27,748 nt of DNA from assembly GCA_005774595.1 (NCBI GenBank), contig VAUM01000002.1:1-27748 (forward strand), in the 5' to 3' direction. The translations under genes were made by a program, and so were the position numbers. The stretch's first letter is position 1, and every line of letters begins with the position of its first letter. Positions 15,070 through 23,151 of this stretch are shown here, piece after piece. The notes under the pieces are model-generated. The model was not told the DNA's origin and searched no databases. It saw nothing but the letters and a program-made list of their open reading frames with translations. The DNA comes from Actinomycetota bacterium (lineage in GTDB: Bacteria; Actinomycetota; Coriobacteriia; Anaerosomatales; D1FN1-002).

Positions 15070-15862
15070 TCTGGTCTTCGACAGCTGCACGCATCCCACG
15101 CTCGACGGTTCCTGGATACCGGGCTTGCGCGAGGCGGACTGCGGGTTCGACAGTCTCGTGAGCGAGATGGCGGATGCCGGGGTCGACCGGGCGTTCGCGG
15201 TCGGGTTGATCGGCGTGGGCGCGTACGAGCCCGGTGCGTTCGCCCGGCGGGCTCTCTCGTTCGGCGAGACGCTGATGCCTGTCGCCGAGGTCGACCTGTC
15301 CGGAGCCAGGAACGCAGGGAGCGTCCGCCGCGAGGTCGAACGCCATCGCGACCTCGGATTCGTCGGCGTGAAGGTCCACCCGAGGCGGTCGGGTGTCCAG
15401 GTGTCGGCCCCTCAGGTGGCCTGGCTGGTCGATGAGGCGGCGGCGTGCGGACTGCTGCCGTTCCTGTGTACCTACTTCTACGGAGACTCGCGAGCCGACG
15501 CGGGCAACGACGTCACCGCTCTGCGCGGGCTGCTCGCCAGCGTGCCGGAGGCGCCGCTCGTGCTGCTTCACGGGGGCGCGGTCCGGATCCTGGAGGTCGC
15601 CGAAGCCGCACGTCCGTTCCCGAACGTGATCGTGGACCTCTCCTTCACCCTCTGCCGCTATGCGGGGAGTTCCGTCGACCTCGACATCGAGTGGTTGTGT
15701 CGCACCTTCGACCAGCGGCTGAGCGTCGGCTCGGATCATCCCGAGTACGCGCCCCGCCAGGCTCGGGAGCGCCTTCATGAGATAGCGAGCGGGCTTGATC
15801 CGCAGAAGCTCGCCAGCATCCAAGGCGGCAACCTGTCGCGATTGGTGGAGGGGATGCCCTGA
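15062..15862 (+). CDS. Amidohydrolase-fold (TIM-barrel) protein with altered metal site
   Basis: The 266-residue protein resembles the amidohydrolase-2/ACMSD-like family. KVHPR (about 104-108), VLLHGG (H170) and GSDHPEY (D225) sit at the expected strand ends. The first strand reads DSCTHP, so the usual H-x-H metal pair is C9-x-H11, an unusual substitution. It may bind metal with Cys, bind it differently, or catalyse a metal-independent hydrolysis or decarboxylation. The ATG overlaps the ATP-grasp gene by 8 nt, and its stop overlaps the next ATG by one base. The substrate is unknown; deacylation of a sugar or processing of an ATP-grasp product are possibilities. Confidence 0.75.
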   Translation: MSDLVFDSCTHPTLDGSWIPGLREADCGFDSLVSEMADAGVDRAFAVGLIGVGAYEPGAFARRALSFGETLMPVAEVDLSGARNAGSVRREVERHRDLGFVGVKVHPRRSGVQVSAPQVAWLVDEAAACGLLPFLCTYFYGDSRADAGNDVTALRGLLASVPEAPLVLLHGGAVRILEVAEAARPFPNVIVDLSFTLCRYAGSSVDLDIEWLCRTFDQRLSVGSDHPEYAPRQARERLHEIASGLDPQKLASIQGGNLSRLVEGMP

Positions 15863-16542
15863 TGCCGATGCCCGAGGAGGACAGGCGCAGCGTGGTCGAA
15901 CGGTACGGCGAACGGTACGGACGCTTCGGCTACGATTCGCGGTCCCTGGGGTGGACCGGTGAGAAGCAGCTGGTCCGATTCGGCGTGCTGACCTCCGGCT
16001 TCGATCTGCGGGGCCGCACGGTTCTCGACCTTGGCTGCGGCTTCGGTGATTTGAACCGGGTGCTCGCTGAGCAGTACGGGGACGACTACCGCTACGTGGG
16101 AGTCGACCTCGTTCCGCAGTTCCTCGACGAGGGCCGCGCGAAGTACGGCCGCGACGGAGTCGACTTCATCGAGGGCGATCTGCTCGAGGTCGAGCCTCCC
16201 ACGCCCTGCGACGTGGTGGTCGCCTCCGGGATCTTCAACCACCAGCTCGAGGGGATGGATGAGTACGACTTCATCGTGGCCGTCATGGAGCGCGCGCTGT
16301 CGCTGTCCGGAGACGGAGTGGCGATGGACTTCCTGTCCGATCGAGTCGACTATCGCGAGGACCCGCTCTTCTACTCGTCTCCCGAGAGGGTTCTCGGCAT
16401 CGCCTACGGCCTGTCGCGGAACGTCGTACTGCGGAACGACTACATGCCCTTCGAGTTCTCAGTGTTCGTGTACAAGGACGAGTCGTTCTCATCCGAAGAC
16501 CTCGTGTTCGAACGGTTCAAGACTGGAGGCGATCGCCGATGA
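15862..16542 (+). CDS. Class I SAM-dependent methyltransferase, second copy
   Basis: The 226-residue protein has VLDLGCGFG at about 54-62 as motif I, VGVDLVPQFLDEGRAKYG as the second strand region, and DVVVASGIFNHQ as the motif IV region. It has little similarity to the methyltransferase at 6327-6989 outside the fold. The ATG overlaps the previous stop (TGATG) and the stop overlaps the next gene by 4 nt (ATGA). It is probably a tailoring methyltransferase for the sugar built by this unit. Confidence 0.87.
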   Translation: MPMPEEDRRSVVERYGERYGRFGYDSRSLGWTGEKQLVRFGVLTSGFDLRGRTVLDLGCGFGDLNRVLAEQYGDDYRYVGVDLVPQFLDEGRAKYGRDGVDFIEGDLLEVEPPTPCDVVVASGIFNHQLEGMDEYDFIVAVMERALSLSGDGVAMDFLSDRVDYREDPLFYSSPERVLGIAYGLSRNVVLRNDYMPFEFSVFVYKDESFSSEDLVFERFKTGGDRR

Positions 16543-17177
16543 AGGACCAGATCATCGACTACATCCGCAGGAACCGGGTGTCGACGACCGAGGTCGCCGA
16601 CTGCCTCGACAAGACAGGGGTCATCCCGGGCGTGCATGCGCTCAACCGCGGGCACTTCAGGGTGGGGCCGGTTCACTGGGCGTATGCCGACGGCGAGAGC
16701 AACTGGGCGTGCCATGAGGGCCTGCGGGACGTTGCCGAGGGCGCGGTCGTGGTAGTGGACGCGTTCGACTGCGGCGAGCGCGCGATCTTCGGCGACCTGG
16801 TCACGAAGTTCCTGGTGCTGTACCGGCAGGCGGAGGCCGTCGTCGTCGTCGGCAACATGCGGGACGCGGCACGGCTGATCCGCGAGAACTACCCGGTGTG
16901 GTGCGCGGGCACGAATCCCGTGGGGTGCTTCAACACCGCCGACCGTCCGCTCGCAGATCCGTCGCTCGTCGCAGAGCGTCGCGCCTACCTGGAGGGCGCG
17001 ATCGCGGTATGCGACGACACAGGCGTCGTCATCATTCCGAAGGAGAGGTACGACGCGGAGTTCCTTGGGCGACTCGAGGCGATCGAGGAGCAGGAGGACA
17101 TCTGGTACGAGTGCATCGATCGCAGGAAGTGGGACACCTACGACACCGTATGCCTGAAGAAGTATCTGGAGGACTGA
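16539..17177 (+). CDS. RraA-like/HMG-CHA aldolase-family protein
   Basis: The 212-residue protein matches the RraA-like fold. It starts with STTEVADCLDKTG (the STAEVADAL-type opening) and has FGDLVTKF (G85, D86) and GNMRDAARL (R108, D109) followed by YPVWCAGTNP, then GVVIIP. The Arg-Asp pair is the one used for metal binding and catalysis in 4-hydroxy-4-methyl-2-oxoglutarate aldolases, so an aldolase or decarboxylase activity on a 2-oxo acid is possible. Non-catalytic RNase-E-inhibitor RraA proteins share the fold, but the operon context argues for an enzyme. A C-terminal acidic tail (about 185-212) with WYECIDRRKWDTYDT is longer than in typical members. Such a protein next to NeuB-type genes is unusual. 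Confidence 0.78.
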   Translation: MKDQIIDYIRRNRVSTTEVADCLDKTGVIPGVHALNRGHFRVGPVHWAYADGESNWACHEGLRDVAEGAVVVVDAFDCGERAIFGDLVTKFLVLYRQAEAVVVVGNMRDAARLIRENYPVWCAGTNPVGCFNTADRPLADPSLVAERRAYLEGAIAVCDDTGVVIIPKERYDAEFLGRLEAIEEQEDIWYECIDRRKWDTYDTVCLKKYLED

Positions 17178-17179
17178 GC

Positions 17180-18052
17180 GTGGGCGGCGCTGCTGCCATA
17201 GGTCTTGGCACCGCCTGCTTCGGTCTCGACTACGGGATCAGCGGGCCCGGTCGCCGCACGCCCGACGATGAGGTCGCGCGCATCATAGAAGCGGCGTTCG
17301 CCGAGGGCGTCCGATACTTCGACACGGCTCCCGCCTACGGGGACGCGGAGGAGCTGCTCGGTCGTCTGCTCCCGCACGGCGAGGGCGAGCGGGTCGTGAC
17401 GAAGACGCCTGGCGGAACGCCCACGGCTCGCGAGGTGCGCGACTCGCTCGAGCGGTCGCTCGAGCGACTGAGGCGGGACAGTGTGCACGCGCTGCTGGTG
17501 CACCACGCCGACGCGCTGGTGGCGCCCGGATCCGACGACGTGGCCGACGCCCTCCGCGCCATCAGGGACGAGGGCCTCGCGAGCCGGATCGGCGTCTCCG
17601 CATACGCGCCGGCTCAGGTCGACGCGATCCTCGACCGGGGATACGAGCTCGACGCCGTGCAAGTCCCCGTGAACGTGTTCGATCGGCGATTCTCCGACTC
17701 CGGCCATCTCGCGCGCCTCGCGGGACTCGGGGTCGAGGTGCACGCGCGCTCGGCCTTCCTGCAGGGGCTGCTGCTCATGACCCCCGATGCCGTTCCCCCG
17801 TCGCTTCGCGCCGCTGTCGCGCCGCTGGAGCGGTTCCGTACGTGCGCCGAGGCGGCGGGACTCACGCCTGCGGAGCTGGCGCTCGGACATGTGAGATCGG
17901 TGGAGGGCGTGGCGGTCGTCGTCTGCGGTGTGAACGACTCTGCGCAACTGGCCGAGCTGCTGTCGATCGCCCCGGTCGACCCGATGCTGGCGGACGGCCT
18001 CGGGGTGGACGACCTCGACGTGGTGGATCCGTCCCGATGGGAGTTGTGCTGA
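17180..18052 (+). CDS. Aldo/keto reductase
   Basis: The 290-residue protein has the full aldo/keto reductase tetrad: D48 and Y53 in YFDTAPAYGDAE, K75 in VVTKTPGG and H108 in LLVHHAD. The opening IGLGTACFG is also typical. It should use NADPH to reduce or oxidise a sugar carbonyl in the cytoplasm. The start is GTG 17180, supported by GGAGG 7 nt ahead and just after the preceding stop. Longer upstream frames overlap the RraA-like gene and were discarded. Aldo/keto reductases often precede SpsF/NeuB modules in polysaccharide loci. The stop overlaps the next ATG by one base. Confidence 0.9.
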   Translation: MGGAAAIGLGTACFGLDYGISGPGRRTPDDEVARIIEAAFAEGVRYFDTAPAYGDAEELLGRLLPHGEGERVVTKTPGGTPTAREVRDSLERSLERLRRDSVHALLVHHADALVAPGSDDVADALRAIRDEGLASRIGVSAYAPAQVDAILDRGYELDAVQVPVNVFDRRFSDSGHLARLAGLGVEVHARSAFLQGLLLMTPDAVPPSLRAAVAPLERFRTCAEAAGLTPAELALGHVRSVEGVAVVVCGVNDSAQLAELLSIAPVDPMLADGLGVDDLDVVDPSRWELC

Positions 18053-20100
18053 TGAAGGTCGTGGCCGTCGTTCAGGCGCGCTCGGGCTCGTCGAGGCTGC
18101 CGGGCAAGGTGATGCTCGAGGCGGGTGGCAAGCCGCTCATCGGTCACATGCTCGACCGCATCGAGCGTGCCGCTTCGCTCGACGGAGTCGTCCTCGCGAC
18201 GACCGTCATGGCGGAGGACGACGAACTTGCGGCATACGTTCGCGGACGCGGGACGCCCGTATTCAGGGGCAGTGTCGACGACGTGCTCGACCGGTTCTAC
18301 CGGGCGGCGCGCTGGCAGGGGGCCGACGTGGTGGTCCGGCTGACCGGAGACTGCCCGCTCATCGACCCGGCGGTGATCGAGCGTGTCGTCGCGGAGATCG
18401 TCGGCGGCGGATACGACCAGGTGGTCACCGGACCGTCGTTCCCCGAGGGCTTCGACGCCGAGGCGGTGACCTTCGCGGCTCTGGAGACCGCATGGAGCCG
18501 CGCGACGCTGCGGTCGGAGCGTGAGCACGTGACCGTCTACCTCCGTGATCACGCGGAGGAGTTCCGCCGCAAGGTGCTCGAGCTGCCGGACGATCTCTCC
18601 GACGTGCGCATCGTGGTCGACGTGCCTGAGGACCTGCCGGTGGTCGAAGAGCTTCTCGGTCGGTTCGCCCCAGGTTCGCTCGGCGTCGCCGAGATCGCGG
18701 CGCTCAGGAGATCCGAGCCGACGCTGTTCGCGGGCAACTCGGGAGTGGTCCGCAACGAGGGGTACGCGATCTCGCTGGCGGCCGACGGCCCGGCGGCGCG
18801 GGAGCAGTATCCGCCGCGCAGGCTCGACGTCTCAGAGCAGCTCTGGTCCCGCATCGAGCGCATCGTGCCGACGGGGACCCAGACGCTGAGCAAGGGTCCT
18901 ACCCAGTACGTCCGCGGCGTGGCGCCGGTGTTCCTGGATCGCGGTTCGGGCGCGTCCGTGTGGGACGTGGACGGCAACGAGTACCTTGACTACGTCATGG
19001 GCCTCGGCGCGGTCACGCTCGGCTACTGCGACCCTCATGTGGACGCGGCCGTCAGCGCGCAGTTGGCGAAGGGCATGTCGTTCTCGCTGCTGAACCGGCT
19101 CGAAGTCGAAGTGGCCGAGTCGCTGGTCGACGCCATACCCTGCGCCCAGGCCGTCCGCTTCGGGAAGAACGGTTCCGACGTGACGGCGGGCGCCGTGCGC
19201 GTGGCACGCGCCGCGACCGGCCGGGAACGCATCGCGTGCTGCGGCTATCACGGCTGGCAGGACTGGTACATCGGGACGACCACACGCGACAAAGGCGTCC
19301 CGGGCTGCGTGAAGGATCTCACGCACCCGTTCGACTTCGACGACCTCGATAGCCTGCGCGCAGTTCTCGAGTCGTACCACGGCGAGTTCGCTGCGGTGAT
19401 CATGGAGGCGATCGCGATCGCCGAGCCGTCGCCCGGCTTCCTCGAGGGTGTGCGCGATCTGGCTCACGAGCACGGCGCAGTGCTGATCTTCGACGAGATC
19501 GTCAACGGCTTCCGTCTCGCGGTGGGCGGCGCGCAGGAGTACTTCGGCGTCGTGCCGGACCTCGCGACGTTCGGCAAGGGCATGGCCAACGGCATGCCGA
19601 TGGCCGCGCTTGTCGGCCGGGACGAGTACATGCGTGAGCTGGACGAGGTGTTCTTCTCGTTCACCTTCGGGGGAGAGGCGCTGTCGCTGGCTGCTTCGCA
19701 GGCGGCGCTCGCGATCTACGCCGAGAGGGACGTCATCGGGCACATGGCGCGGCTCGGCCGGCTGCTGCTCGACGGCTACAACGAGCTCGCGACCCGTCAT
19801 GGCGTGGACGGCCACACGCGCTGCATAGGTCTCCCTGCGCACTCCGCGATCCAGTTCGACGCCGTCGGCGATTGGGATGCGCTGACGGTGAAGAGCCTGT
19901 GGCAGCAGGAGGTCCTCAAGCGGGGCATCTTGTCGATCGGCGTCCACAACCTGAGCCTTGCGCACACCGAGGCCGACATCGAGCGGACGCTCGCCGCCTA
20001 CGACGCTGCGCTCGCCGTGCTCGCCGAAGCGGTGGCTGCGGGCGATCTGCCCGACCGTCTCGACGGCGAGCCCATCCGACCGGTCTTCAAGCGGTGGTGA
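18052..20100 (+). CDS. Fusion: SpsF-like cytidylyltransferase plus class III (GSAM-like) aminotransferase
   Basis: One 682-residue frame joins two enzymes. Residues about 1-235 are a CMP-KDO/SpsF-type nucleotidyltransferase with VVQARSGSSRLPGKVM, FRGSVDDVLDRFYRA and VVRLTGDCPLIDP. After a linker of about 25 residues, residues about 262-682 form a PLP class III aminotransferase related to glutamate-1-semialdehyde aminomutase. Its features are KNGSDVTAGAVRVARAATGR, FDEIVNGFR, and the PLP lysine about residue 509 in TFGKGMANG. There is no stop or frameshift in between. The nucleotidyltransferase would activate the NeuB product as a CMP-sugar; the aminotransferase would install or move an amino group. 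Translation is coupled on both sides (TGATG upstream, GTGA downstream). Confidence 0.88.
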   Translation: MKVVAVVQARSGSSRLPGKVMLEAGGKPLIGHMLDRIERAASLDGVVLATTVMAEDDELAAYVRGRGTPVFRGSVDDVLDRFYRAARWQGADVVVRLTGDCPLIDPAVIERVVAEIVGGGYDQVVTGPSFPEGFDAEAVTFAALETAWSRATLRSEREHVTVYLRDHAEEFRRKVLELPDDLSDVRIVVDVPEDLPVVEELLGRFAPGSLGVAEIAALRRSEPTLFAGNSGVVRNEGYAISLAADGPAAREQYPPRRLDVSEQLWSRIERIVPTGTQTLSKGPTQYVRGVAPVFLDRGSGASVWDVDGNEYLDYVMGLGAVTLGYCDPHVDAAVSAQLAKGMSFSLLNRLEVEVAESLVDAIPCAQAVRFGKNGSDVTAGAVRVARAATGRERIACCGYHGWQDWYIGTTTRDKGVPGCVKDLTHPFDFDDLDSLRAVLESYHGEFAAVIMEAIAIAEPSPGFLEGVRDLAHEHGAVLIFDEIVNGFRLAVGGAQEYFGVVPDLATFGKGMANGMPMAALVGRDEYMRELDEVFFSFTFGGEALSLAASQAALAIYAERDVIGHMARLGRLLLDGYNELATRHGVDGHTRCIGLPAHSAIQFDAVGDWDALTVKSLWQQEVLKRGILSIGVHNLSLAHTEADIERTLAAYDAALAVLAEAVAAGDLPDRLDGEPIRPVFKRW

Positions 20101-21167
20101 CCGTGGACACGACCATCGACATCGCAGGCAGGAAGGTCGGCCCCGGACATCCGTGCTACGTGATCGCCGAGGCGGGCAGCAACCACGACGGCGACCTCGA
20201 CCAGGCCAAGCGGCTGATCGACGTCGCCGCAGAGGCCGGCGCGGATGCCGTGAAGTTCCAGGTCTTCCGCGCCGAGGCGATCGCCGCTGCGACCAGCGAC
20301 CCCATCGCCTCGCTCGAGGGCGATCAGTTCGGGAGCTTCGGCACGGACCTCGTGGACATGTACCGCAAGCTCGAGCTGCCGGGGGAGTGGCTGCCGATCC
20401 TCAAGGACCACGCGGAGGCGGCGGGCATCGACTTCTGCGCGACACCGTTCGACGAGGAGGCGGTGGACGATCTTGTCGCGCTCGGCGTGCCGTTCCTGAA
20501 GGTCGCCTCGTTCGAGATGGTGCATTTCCCGCTGCTGGAGCACTGCGCACGCACGGGGCTGCCCATCGTGCTGTCGACCGGGCTCGCGACGATGGACGAG
20601 GTGGTCGAGGCGGTCGCCGTGTGCACGCGCGCGGGCGCGAGCGGCCTGGTGCTGCTGCACTGCGGGATCGAGTACCCGCTCGCGTTCGAGAACGTGAACC
20701 TCCGGGCGATGGTCGCCATGGCGGAGCGGACCGGCCTGCCCGTGGGCTACTCCGACCACACGCTCGGCTCCAGCGTCGCTGTGGCGGCCGCAGCGCTCGG
20801 GGCGTGCGTGTTCGAGAAGCACTTCACGCTCGATCGCGGGCTGTCCGGGCCGGATCACCAGTTCGCGATGGAGCCGCACGAGCTCGCGGAGATGGTCCGC
20901 GCCGTGCGCGAGGTGGAGTCGGCGCTTGGCTCCGCGGTCAAGGCACCGACGCCCGCCGAGGATCTGCACCTGCGCCGGGGCAGGCGAAGCCTGTTCGCGG
21001 CCCGGGACATCGAAGCGGGCGAGATCATCGCTCGTTGCGACGTGTCGGTGCTGAGGCCCGGGGTTGGGCTCGCGCCGGCGGAGCTCGAGCGCGTCGTCGG
21101 CTCCCGCGTCGTCCGCGCGATCCGGCGTCACGAGCCCCTCTCGTGGGATGCGCTGGAGCGGTCGTGA
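20097..21167 (+). CDS. neuB: NeuB/SpsE-type nonulosonic acid (sialic acid-like) synthase
   Basis: The 356-residue protein condenses PEP with a six-carbon amino sugar aldose to make a nine-carbon 2-keto sugar acid. The TIM barrel (about 15-275) has YVIAEAGSNHDGDL, DAVKFQ, FCATPFDEEAV, KVASFEM and VGYSDHTLGSSVAVAAAALGA. It ends with EKHFTLDR and GPDHQFAMEP, which carry metal and PEP ligands. The C-terminal SAF (antifreeze-like) domain begins about residue 295 (RRGRRSLFAARDIEAGEII). It is typical in length. The start is GTG 20097, overlapping the fusion gene's stop; GTG 20094 and 20103 are in the same frame and cannot be excluded because no strong ribosome site is visible. Legionaminate, pseudaminate and sialate synthases are not separable here. 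Confidence 0.93.
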   Translation: MTVDTTIDIAGRKVGPGHPCYVIAEAGSNHDGDLDQAKRLIDVAAEAGADAVKFQVFRAEAIAAATSDPIASLEGDQFGSFGTDLVDMYRKLELPGEWLPILKDHAEAAGIDFCATPFDEEAVDDLVALGVPFLKVASFEMVHFPLLEHCARTGLPIVLSTGLATMDEVVEAVAVCTRAGASGLVLLHCGIEYPLAFENVNLRAMVAMAERTGLPVGYSDHTLGSSVAVAAAALGACVFEKHFTLDRGLSGPDHQFAMEPHELAEMVRAVREVESALGSAVKAPTPAEDLHLRRGRRSLFAARDIEAGEIIARCDVSVLRPGVGLAPAELERVVGSRVVRAIRRHEPLSWDALERS

Positions 21168-22141
21168 GCCCCAGCTTCCTCATCGCCACGCACGCGGACG
21201 CCGAGCATGCGACGGGGCACCTCAGGCGTAGCCTGACCCTGGCCGAAGCGCTGCGGTCCCGCGGACACGATGTGGCGGTGCAGGCGCCCGACACGGATTA
21301 CGTGCGCGTTCTTGCCAGCGCATGGTGTCCGAACGGCGGGGGCCTGAGGCTCGAAGGGCTCGCCGGATCGGTCGAGGAGGCCGACCCCGACGTCGTCGTC
21401 TTCGATCTGCCGCGGTCGCTCGGGCCGGTGTCCGACGTCAGGGCGGCACGAGTCGCCGCTCTCGACCGGTTCGACTTCGCGGACGAGCGGATCGATCTGT
21501 TCGTCGACCTGTTCGTGCCTGGGTGGGCACGTCCCGAGCACCCGCTCGGCGAGAGGCTGGCGGAAGGCCTGCAGTTCTCCATGGTGCGGCCGGAGGTGGC
21601 GGCGGAGAGGGACGCGGCCGGCGCGGTGCGGAACGATGCGGGCCGCGTGCTGGTGCTGTTCGGTGGGTCCGACGCCGGGGGCATGACGGCTCGGGCACTC
21701 GCTCAGATGGCCGACGCCGGTATCGGCGCCGAGGTGGACGTGGTGGTCGGGCCCGGCGTCCCGGGCCTCGACCCGCAGGTACCCGGTGCTGATGCGTTCG
21801 ACGCGCGCGTGCACGTCGACCCTCCCGATCTGCCGCGCCTGATGGCATCCGCCGACCTCGCGGTTTCGGGGGGCGGCACGACGCTGCTCGAGCTCATGTG
21901 CCTCGGCCGCCCGACCGTGGTCGCGCCGAGGACCGCTGACGAGTCGGAGTTCGCACACGCCATAGCCGCGCAGGGCGGCTGCCTGGTGGTCGATCCCGCC
22001 GAAGAGGACGCGATCGGCACCGCGGTGCGCGAGCTCGCCTCGGACGCACGTGCGCGCGAGCGGCTGTCCGAGTGTGCCCGCGCGTTGGTGGACGGCCGCG
22101 GGCCCATTCGCATCGCGGAGTCGCTGGAGGCGCTCACATGA
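21164..22141 (+). CDS. PseG/SpsG-like nucleotide-sugar hydrolase or glycosyltransferase-28-fold protein
   Basis: The 325-residue protein has the GT-B fold of SpsG and PseG. The N-terminal half starts FLIATHADAEHATGHLRRSLTLAEALRSRGHDV, matching the GxGHxxRxxxLA pattern of the family. The C-terminal half has VLVLFGGSDAGG and DLPRLMASADLAVSGGGTTLLELMCLGRPTVV, the nucleotide-sugar-binding segment shared with MurG-like enzymes. In pseudaminate synthesis PseG removes UDP from the 2,4-diacetamido sugar before NeuB-type condensation. Next to NeuB this is the likely role here. A glycosyltransferase role remains possible. GTG 21164 overlaps the NeuB stop (GTGA). Confidence 0.85.
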   Translation: MSPSFLIATHADAEHATGHLRRSLTLAEALRSRGHDVAVQAPDTDYVRVLASAWCPNGGGLRLEGLAGSVEEADPDVVVFDLPRSLGPVSDVRAARVAALDRFDFADERIDLFVDLFVPGWARPEHPLGERLAEGLQFSMVRPEVAAERDAAGAVRNDAGRVLVLFGGSDAGGMTARALAQMADAGIGAEVDVVVGPGVPGLDPQVPGADAFDARVHVDPPDLPRLMASADLAVSGGGTTLLELMCLGRPTVVAPRTADESEFAHAIAAQGGCLVVDPAEEDAIGTAVRELASDARARERLSECARALVDGRGPIRIAESLEALT

Positions 22142-23151
22142 GGGTCCACGAGGCGCCGGTACTGGGATGGGGCGCGCTCGCGCATCTTGCGGGCGCGGTG
22201 CCCGACGTCGTGCCCGTGCTCGGCGACGCGTCGGTGCCGACCGGCAGCGGAAGGGCGGCGCTGCGGATCATCCTCGAGCACCTCTCGGCGACGGGAGTGC
22301 TGCGGGATCGCAACGACGCCCTGCTCGTCCCCCGGTGGATCTGCCAGAGCGTGCTGCACACCGCGCATCGCTTCAGCCACCCGGTGCTGGAGCCCAGCCC
22401 GGGCGTGCGTGCGGTGCTGGCGTATCACCAGTACGGATTCCCTCAGGACATGGACGCCGTATCTGCTCGCTGTAGCGCCGAGGGACTCTACCTCATCGAG
22501 GACTGCGCGAACGTGTTCGGCGGGACATACCGCGGCAGGCCGCTCGGGACGATCGGCGACGCGGCGATCTTCAGCTTCCCGAAGCTGTTCCCGTCGCTGC
22601 TCGGCGGCGCGCTGGTCTCGTCGGACGAGGCGCTCCTCGAACGCGCGCGCAGCCGCTGCGAGGCGTCGCGCCGCCCGATCGCCGGTTGTCTCGCGCGCTG
22701 GCTGTGGGAGGTCGGGCACGGCTCCGGCCCGGCCCGGCGCACGCGCGAGCTGGGTGAGATGACATACGGGACCATCGACGATCGTGCGCGCCCGCCGAAG
22801 ATCGCCCTGCGAGCGGTGGCGCAGGCCGTGCGCGCGGGCGCGATCGAGGCGCGCAAGCGCAACTACCGCGCGATCCGCGACCGCTTCGCGGACCGCCCCG
22901 AGTACCTGGAGGGCCTGGAGGTCGATGCCGTACCCTACATCGTGCCGCTCTTCGCGCCGGAGGACGACCTGCGCCGGATGGAGTCGGCGCTGCGGGCCGC
23001 CGGGGTCGTGACTGGCGTGTACCACTTCGACGTCGCGCGCAACGTGTTCGAGCCGCGGTTCGTGAAGTGCCTGTGGCTGCCCGTGCATCAGGGTCTGGAC
23101 GTGGACGAAGTGGAGCGCATCTGCGACGTGGCGGCGGGAGCTGTTCGCTGA
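22138..23151 (+). CDS. DegT/DnrJ/EryC1-family PLP aminotransferase-fold protein (SpsC-like position)
   Basis: The 337-residue protein shows DegT-fold landmarks: PTGSGRAALRIILE as the cofactor phosphate loop, LIEDCANVFGG as the PLP-contacting Asp segment, and IFSFPKLFPS with K149 as the probable PLP lysine. The usual G-DEVI-P opening is replaced by DALLVPRWICQSV, so it is a divergent member. It could transaminate a keto sugar or act as a dehydratase-like variant. Overlaps with both neighbours are tight (ATGA upstream, TGATG downstream). Its place after an SpsG-like gene and before an acyltransferase-like gene mirrors spsC in the Bacillus spore-coat operon. Confidence 0.8.
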   Translation: MRVHEAPVLGWGALAHLAGAVPDVVPVLGDASVPTGSGRAALRIILEHLSATGVLRDRNDALLVPRWICQSVLHTAHRFSHPVLEPSPGVRAVLAYHQYGFPQDMDAVSARCSAEGLYLIEDCANVFGGTYRGRPLGTIGDAAIFSFPKLFPSLLGGALVSSDEALLERARSRCEASRRPIAGCLARWLWEVGHGSGPARRTRELGEMTYGTIDDRARPPKIALRAVAQAVRAGAIEARKRNYRAIRDRFADRPEYLEGLEVDAVPYIVPLFAPEDDLRRMESALRAAGVVTGVYHFDVARNVFEPRFVKCLWLPVHQGLDVDEVERICDVAAGAVR

